NCBI GenBank assembly: GCA_963724625.1
Contig: CAVRVO010000016.1
Location: 1-55,099, forward strand
Direction: 5' to 3'
Length of the DNA stretch: 55,099 bases
Source of the DNA: DATBVX01 sp963724625
GTDB lineage: Bacteria; Pseudomonadota; Gammaproteobacteria; Steroidobacterales; Steroidobacteraceae
Positions within the stretch are counted from its first letter, which is position 1. Every line of letters starts with the position of its first letter. Made by a program: the position numbers and the translations under genes. Below the pieces are notes generated by a model, which did no database searches, had not been told where the DNA came from, and saw only the letters and a program-made list of their open reading frames with translations. Shown here in pieces: positions 50,508-55,099 of this stretch.

Positions 50508-52430
50508 CTAGAGATCCGTCGTGAACGTGAGCGAGTAGCGCCGCCCGTCGGTCATTCGCGCCTCGCCTGACGAGATGACTCGCCACGTGCGATCGTCGGC
50601 AATGTTCATCGCCTGGATGCGGACGCTCACCGGCGCTTTGCCAATCTCAAAGCGGTAGCGGAAGCCGAGATCGATCTCGGTCACCGACGGCACGGTGAGG
50701 ACGTTGTCCTGAGACGCGATATAAGAGGAGTGATACTCCGCGCCACCCTCAAGAGCGAACCCGTTCCAGCGCTCTGGGCCATACGACACGTCGAGCGTCG
50801 CGACGTGCGGAATCGGTCCAACCGGAACCGGGCCCAGCGTACCCTCGTCGACGGCCGGCCCGATCAGCTCCGGATCGAGGTAGACATAGCCGGCGACGAT
50901 GTTGAGGCCCTCCGTGATCTCACCCGCCACGGATACTTCGACCCCGCGATGCCGGACGGTCGCGAGCTCCGTGTATAGGTTGGTGCTCGAGAGCCCGAAG
51001 TACGGTTTTTCGATCTCAAACACGCCGACGAGTGCGCTCGCGCTGGGCGTGATCAGATAGCGGACGCCCGCATCCACCTGCTCCGACAGGATCAGCGGCG
51101 CAGCCTCGCGACGATTGGTCGCATTTTCGGGTGCGATGCCGCCTTCTTCGAGCCCGCGCGAATAGCTCGCGAAGACCGTGAAGCGGGAGCCGAGCGAGAG
51201 CGCCGCGCTCGCGTTGTAGAGCGTCGTCGTGTCGTCGGACGAGACAGAGGTTTCCGTAGCCGCATCGAACGCCTCGCGCCGGACCCTCGCGCGTTGCACG
51301 CCAAGTCCCAGCTCGCCGACATCCTTCCAGAGGAGCGCATACGCTACCCCGACGTTCTGCTGCGTCGTGTCGGTGCGGTTGCGGGGGTTCGTCGAGAATT
51401 CCGGTCTGTCTACCTGGGGAGCGTGACCGATGACGGTCGTCGCGATGAAGTGCTCGTCGTCACCGCCGTAGAGCCGGTTACGATCGCGAGCGCGTGCGAT
51501 GAGCTGCACGGTGTGGCGACGCGCCGCTTCGTACATGACCTTCGACACGCGCAGTTCGCCCGAGTACGACTGGAAGATCTGCTCGGGCACGGCCGCGATG
51601 TAGTACTGCGCAATGCCGCTCGATTCGGCGTCGAACAAGTATTCGTAGTCGCTCGCCTCTTGCGCATTGCGCGAACCGAATACTCCGGCCCGCAGGGTCC
51701 AGTCATGCTCGAGCTCGACTTTTCCCAGTACGCCGTAGTCGTAGCCATCGAAAGCCCAGGTAGTCCAAGTCTGCCCAGGGAGCTTGCGCTGCTCGAATTC
51801 CGGCGGCAGTGCGGACCCGGCGAGGTATACGAGCGGCCGCTCCTCGTGCTCATGCCATGTCGTCCAGCCGACGAATGGGATGATTTCCGATCGCTTGGTC
51901 GGTTGCCAGCGAACGATCGCGCCGAACGACGGACCCAGCGAGTGACGAGCGAGGTTGTAGTCGGGATTGATCTCGAGACCGCCGCCGAACCCGATGCTGA
52001 GCGATGGCGAAAGCGGCAGCTGTGTGTCGACCTCGACGTAGCCGGTGTCATATGGGCCCGCGCCGAGTGAGATGCTGGTGATGCGCTCCGGGCCCGGCTG
52101 GCGGAGCTGGTAGTCGACGACTCCGGTAGGCGCAGCGAGTGGATAAGACTGCGCGCTCAAGCCCACGTGCAGCACCGAGCCTTCAACGATGCGTCCCGTC
52201 GGCTCGTACGTCTGCTGGTCGTAGTACAAGCCTTCGATGACGAGGTTGCCGGCCTCAATCGGGCTGAAGCCGCGCGCGTTTTCGGGGGAATAGAGACCGA
52301 TCTTCTCGTCACCGACGGTAAGACCGAACGCATCCTGCGCCTGAACGACCGCGTTCTCGTCGACGCGCTGACCATGCGCTGTGGCGACGAGCAGCCACGC
52401 AAGTCCTCCGAGCGCCACGCCGCGAGTCAT
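50508..52430 (-). CDS. TonB-dependent receptor, compact (640 aa)
   Basis: Starts at ATG 52430 (MTRGVALGGLAWLLVATAHG, a signal peptide); the frame above it runs through repeat copy 13 and is not coding. Plug-like region: VVQAQDAFGLTVGDEKIGLY, ENARGFSPIEAGNLVIEGLYYD, AAPTGVVDYQLRQPGPE. A barrel follows, with FGGGLEINPDYNLARHSLGP and ends TDGRRYSLTFTTDL. Barrel strands such as FTVFASYSRGLEEGG and VSIRIQAMN/VRIQAMNIADDRTWRV are typical of siderophore-type receptors. No exporter, siderophore or glycan genes adjoin it, so the ligand is unknown. It lies between module copies 12 and 13. Confidence 0.82.
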   Translation of the reverse strand: MTRGVALGGLAWLLVATAHGQRVDENAVVQAQDAFGLTVGDEKIGLYSPENARGFSPIEAGNLVIEGLYYDQQTYEPTGRIVEGSVLHVGLSAQSYPLAAPTGVVDYQLRQPGPERITSISLGAGPYDTGYVEVDTQLPLSPSLSIGFGGGLEINPDYNLARHSLGPSFGAIVRWQPTKRSEIIPFVGWTTWHEHEERPLVYLAGSALPPEFEQRKLPGQTWTTWAFDGYDYGVLGKVELEHDWTLRAGVFGSRNAQEASDYEYLFDAESSGIAQYYIAAVPEQIFQSYSGELRVSKVMYEAARRHTVQLIARARDRNRLYGGDDEHFIATTVIGHAPQVDRPEFSTNPRNRTDTTQQNVGVAYALLWKDVGELGLGVQRARVRREAFDAATETSVSSDDTTTLYNASAALSLGSRFTVFASYSRGLEEGGIAPENATNRREAAPLILSEQVDAGVRYLITPSASALVGVFEIEKPYFGLSSTNLYTELATVRHRGVEVSVAGEITEGLNIVAGYVYLDPELIGPAVDEGTLGPVPVGPIPHVATLDVSYGPERWNGFALEGGAEYHSSYIASQDNVLTVPSVTEIDLGFRYRFEIGKAPVSVRIQAMNIADDRTWRVISSGEARMTDGRRYSLTFTTDL

Positions 52431-52502
52431 TTCTTGCGCATTGTGACCGGAAACCAGAATCCGTTCCAAAGGGGTGTGCCGTAAGCCGATGTTGCAGCCC
52501 AG

Positions 52503-52697
52503 AAACGGCGACAAAAATGGAAAGGCCTCAGCGATTCCGCACTGAGGCCTTCGCAAAGCTGGTAGCGGGGGCCTGCTTTTTGGCTGTGAGCGATCGACCC
52601 ATCCCCCTGGTTGCGCCGTGAGAGACAGCAAGAGCCCTGGACGCCTCGCGGCCAGGGTGCTTTGCACTTGGGCATCGCCTCGACCGAGGGGTTAGGC
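52503..52697 (-). repeat. Composite module, copy 13: attC-like end, shared spacer, core, hairpin
   Basis: On the minus strand: GCCTAAC (52697-52691) and CCCTCGGTCGAGGCGATGCC (attC-like left arm), about 40 bp unique, the shared block (TCTCACGG, GATGGGTCGATCGCTCACAG, CCAAAAAGCAGGCC), the core CCCCCGCTACCA, and hairpin GAAGGCCTCA / TGAGGCCTTTC with TTTT after it. The best-preserved complete example together with copy 9. The remaining 52698-53106 holds no gene. Confidence 0.7.
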
Positions 52698-53106
52698 GTC
52701 GCTCCGTCCATGCCTGCGCTCTATCGCCGCCTGCACGCGAGCCAGTTGAACTTCCCAAAGCCAGCGCATCGAGGTCAAGGTGCGCTCCTTTGAAGACCAC
52801 TCAAGCGGCACGTTCATGCACACCGACCAGCACGCGCCGCCTTCCCTAAGCACTGCTCGCCGGGCTCGCCGAGCCTGACGGGTTGGTTTTCCTGCGACGC
52901 CTCGCTCTACCACGCGCGGGCTGCTGTTGATCGAGTAAGAATACGGCCGAGGGATGCCTGCGGCATCCAGCGGAGCCGCAATCGTTTCACGTAAGGCAAA
53001 TTGGACTATTGATGTCCGAATGCTTGCTCACCGACTTTCCTGAAGCGCATAGTCAATGGCCCCAGGAATTTCATAAGCAGGACACCAGGAGGCAAGGAGG
53101 AGTTCG

Positions 53107-53586
53107 ATGCATCCACTATTACGCACGATCATTCTCGCAGCAGTTACAGCGACGATGCCTGTCAGTCAGGTATTGGCTCAAGCAGCCGATCCCCAAAATG
53201 GAACATGGGAACTGAACCTCGCGAAATCGAAGTTTGATCCCGGTCCCGCACCGAAGAGCCAGACGCGGACATACGAGGTCGCTGGCGGAGCCGTCAAGAT
53301 GAGCGCCAAAGGAGTTACCGCCGACGGCAAGGAAATGCAGATGAATTACACCGGCACCTTAGACGGCAAGGATTTCCCCGTTACAGGCAATCCGGATGCG
53401 GATACGATTTCCCTGAAGCGGGTCGACGATTCAACTGTCGAAGCGACCCTGAAGAAGGCCGGCAAGGTAGCCTCCACCAGCACTCGGGTGATCTCCAAGG
53501 ATGGGAAGGTAATGACGATCAAGACGAAAGGAACGAACGCAAAAGGCGAGGAAGTCAACAACACACTGGTGTTTGATAAGCTATAA
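53107..53586 (+). CDS. Small secreted protein, 159 aa (paralogue of 36736-37218)
   Basis: ATG 53107 with the leader AAGGAGGAGTTC, the same as at the paralogue. Signal peptide MHPLLRTIILAAVTATMPVS, cleavage near VLAQAAD. The mature domain: NGTWELNLAKSKFDPGPAPK, SQTRTYEVAGGAVKMS, DADTISLKRVDDSTVEATLK, STRVISKDGKVMTIKTKG. Substitutions between the paralogues are mostly conservative and scattered, so both are maintained. Exported beta-rich protein, family unknown. A hairpin terminator follows at 53612. Confidence 0.75.
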   Translation: MHPLLRTIILAAVTATMPVSQVLAQAADPQNGTWELNLAKSKFDPGPAPKSQTRTYEVAGGAVKMSAKGVTADGKEMQMNYTGTLDGKDFPVTGNPDADTISLKRVDDSTVEATLKKAGKVASTSTRVISKDGKVMTIKTKGTNAKGEEVNNTLVFDKL

Positions 53587-53611
53587 AACGGTGTAGTTGA
53601 AACAGTAAGAG

Positions 53612-53639
53612 GCCCCGGCATGGCGACGTGTCGGGGCCC
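53612..53639 (+). terminator. Hairpin terminator after the secreted protein gene
   Basis: GGCCCCGGCA and TGTCGGGGCC form a stem of about ten pairs with one mismatch, followed by CTTGTT. It lies 26 bp past the stop of the gene at 53107 and 25 bp before the AKR start. Confidence 0.75.
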
Positions 53640-53664
53640 TTGTTCCCGCTGCTCAGTACATCGT

Positions 53665-54642
53665 ATGAAGCACATCTCGATCGGCGGACTCGACGTGTCC
53701 CGCATAGGACTCGGCGCCATGTCCATGGCCGGCTACTACAACATCGGTGCGGGCAGCGACGCCGAATCTATCCGCACCATCCACCGCGCGCTTGACCTGG
53801 GCGTCACCCATATCGACACCGCGGAGATCTACGGTCCCTACGCGAACGAGGAACTCGTCGGCCGGGCCATTAAGGATCGCCGCGACCAGGTCGTGCTGGC
53901 GACGAAGTTCGGAATCGTCTCGCACTCCGGTGGCGGCCCTGGCGTTCTCGACAGCAGCCCGGCGAATATCCGCGTGGCAGTCGAGGGCTCCCTGAGGCGG
54001 CTCGGCACTGACCACATCGATCTGTACTACCAGCACCGCGTCGATCCCAAGACCCCCATCGAAGACACCGTCGGTGCTTTGGCAAAGCTGGTCGCCGAAG
54101 GCAAGGTCCGATACATCGGCCTGTCCGAGGCCGGCTCAGCCACGATCCGCCGCGCCCATGGCGTCCACCCTATCGCCGCGCTGCAGACGGAGTACTCGCT
54201 ATGGACCCGTGATCCGGAAGCGGAACTACTGCCGCTGCTGCGCAAGCTGGGCATCGGCTTCGTTCCGTACTCGCCGCTCGGGCACGGCTTCCTCACAGGT
54301 GAAATCCGCTCGCCGGAGCAGCTCTCGGACGACGACTGGCGCAAGACCAACCCGCGCTTCACCGGCGAGAACTTCCAGCGCAACCTGCGCATCGTCGACG
54401 AGGTCAAGGCCGTTGCCGCCGAGGCAAGTGCAACACCCGCGCAGATCGCTCTGGCCTGGTTGCTCGCGCAGGGCGACGACATCGCACCGATCCCCGGTAC
54501 CAAGCGGGTCGCTCGCGTCGAGGAGAACACCGCCGCCGATGGCATCGAGCTCAGCGCCGAGCAGATCGAACGGTTGAACAACCTTTCGCCGGCCGCCGGC
54601 GAGCGCCACGACGCAAGAAATATGGCCGTCATCGACCGCTGA
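53665..54642 (+). CDS. Aldo/keto reductase
   Basis: 325 residues from ATG 53665. AKR tetrad: Asp and Tyr in HIDTAEIYGPYANEELVG, Lys in QVVLATKFGIVS, His in IDLYYQHRVDP. KHISIGGLDVSRIGLGAMSM opens the barrel. The cofactor segment is IPGTKRVARVEEN, typical of NADPH-binding AKR. The family resembles AKR13/YajO-type reductases acting on small aldehydes. It stands alone between a terminator and module copy 14. It differs from the fucose dehydrogenase at 14462 (no FGAAPIGNLY start), so a role in fucose use is not implied. Confidence 0.88.
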   Translation: MKHISIGGLDVSRIGLGAMSMAGYYNIGAGSDAESIRTIHRALDLGVTHIDTAEIYGPYANEELVGRAIKDRRDQVVLATKFGIVSHSGGGPGVLDSSPANIRVAVEGSLRRLGTDHIDLYYQHRVDPKTPIEDTVGALAKLVAEGKVRYIGLSEAGSATIRRAHGVHPIAALQTEYSLWTRDPEAELLPLLRKLGIGFVPYSPLGHGFLTGEIRSPEQLSDDDWRKTNPRFTGENFQRNLRIVDEVKAVAAEASATPAQIALAWLLAQGDDIAPIPGTKRVARVEENTAADGIELSAEQIERLNNLSPAAGERHDARNMAVIDR

Positions 54643-54713
54643 CCACCCGGCGGGTATAGCCGTCACCAACGACGCAGTCAGCCGCAAGAACCGCAGAGGA
54701 CCAGCCGACAGCG

Positions 54714-54830
54714 ATAAATGAAAAGGCCCCGGCGGTTCGCGCCGAGGCCTTAGTAAGAAGTGGTAGCGGGGGCGCGCTTTTTGGCTGTGAGTGACGCTCC
54801 CATCCCCCTCGTTGCCCCGTGAGATCGCCA
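54714..54830 (-). repeat. Hairpin/TAGCGGGG module, copy 14 (long form)
   Basis: AAATGAAAAGGCCCCGGCGG / GCGCCGAGGCCTT hairpin, GAAGTGGTAGCGGGGGCGCG, CTTTTTGGCTGTGAGTGACG and CCCATCCCCCTCGTTGCCCC. The latter block is shared with copies 9 and 13, but the attC-like GTTAGGC end is missing. Confidence 0.75.
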
Positions 54831-55099
54831 CAGACTGAGGAGTTTCGGACAAGCAAGAAAGCCGCTACCGGCGGCCCTCGTGCCTCTGGGTACTCGTCCG
54901 TATACCGCCGGCCGTTAGTCTTGTTTGAAGTGTCTGGAAACAAAGGAGCATCGGCCTTCCGACCTCCGCCGTTCGTATGTAAGGGGCGTATGGGTTGCCT
55001 AGAATCAAGCTCGGGCTTTTGCGGTCACGACGTGGAAACGTAAGCCAGGATTCCAGGCTGGCTTGCTTCACCCAAACATAGAGTTTCTCGCCGCGCTAG
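54831..55099. other. Window end, no gene recognised
   Basis: The last 270 bp contain only short, Arg/Ser-rich frames. No promoter, hairpin or protein-like frame is clear. A gene may begin outside the window. Confidence 0.4.

Noticed and set aside
53665..54642. The second aldo/keto reductase as a fucose-pathway enzyme
   Set aside because: It is 38 kb from the locus, alone between a terminator and a repeat module, and lacks the D-threo-aldose dehydrogenase N-terminal signature.
34461..54830. Module copies as a CRISPR array
   Set aside because: Copies are unevenly spaced by 0.4-5 kb, vary in length, and genes lie between them; no regular repeat-spacer pattern exists anywhere in the window.

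Overview
The window reads as a chromosomal segment of a GC-rich, TonB-receptor-rich proteobacterium. The gene set (receptor with FucP-type symporter, small DUF6494/DUF3309/DUF3562/GYD/BON proteins, VIT1 transporter, IS30) looks most like a gammaproteobacterium of the Xanthomonadales/Steroidobacter kind. That placement is by gene content only and is tentative.

About 0.7-20.9 kb is an L-fucose polysaccharide utilisation locus. An IclR regulator, two GH29-type alpha-L-fucosidases, two secreted alpha/beta hydrolases, an MFS carrier, a FucP symporter and a mutarotase sit beside a seven-gene minus-strand operon. That operon runs: TonB-dependent receptor, beta-helix/PDZ protein, aldo/keto reductase, fuconolactonase, SDR, FAH-family hydrolase, L-fuconate dehydratase. 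Together they supply outer-membrane uptake, de-fucosylation, inner-membrane import and the non-phosphorylating oxidative route L-fucose -> L-fucono-lactone -> L-fuconate -> 2-keto-3-deoxy-L-fuconate -> 2,4-diketo-3-deoxy-L-fuconate -> pyruvate + L-lactate.

About 21-34 kb is mixed. A TetR regulator stands next to a chimeric remnant of a TonB receptor and an EAR/EPTP-repeat protein, followed by an unrecognised 484-aa protein and a metallo-beta-lactamase-fold lipoprotein. Two paralogous small secreted proteins flank a copper P-type ATPase, and 13-bp palindromes resembling the presumed TetR operator lie upstream of both. TauE/SafE, VOC, GST and ScyD/ScyE-type genes follow.

About 34-55 kb is an accessory region of single small genes: Hsp20, DUF6494, paralogous small proteins, an RquA-like methyltransferase, GYD, VIT1, SnoaL-like, BON, cupin, zinc ribbon, HEPN-motif protein, TonB receptor and AKR. 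Many are broken or duplicated. They are separated by at least a dozen copies of a directly oriented module (hairpin followed by a TGGTAGCGGGGGC-like core) and by attC-like palindromes. One IS30 copy has a frameshifted transposase. The module family, always in one orientation and marking gene boundaries, is the most unusual feature of the window.

Four otherwise intact genes (fuconate dehydratase, FAH hydrolase, beta-helix protein, CopA) each carry what looks like a single inserted base. This should be resolved as consensus error or real lesion before the fucose pathway is called functional or dead.
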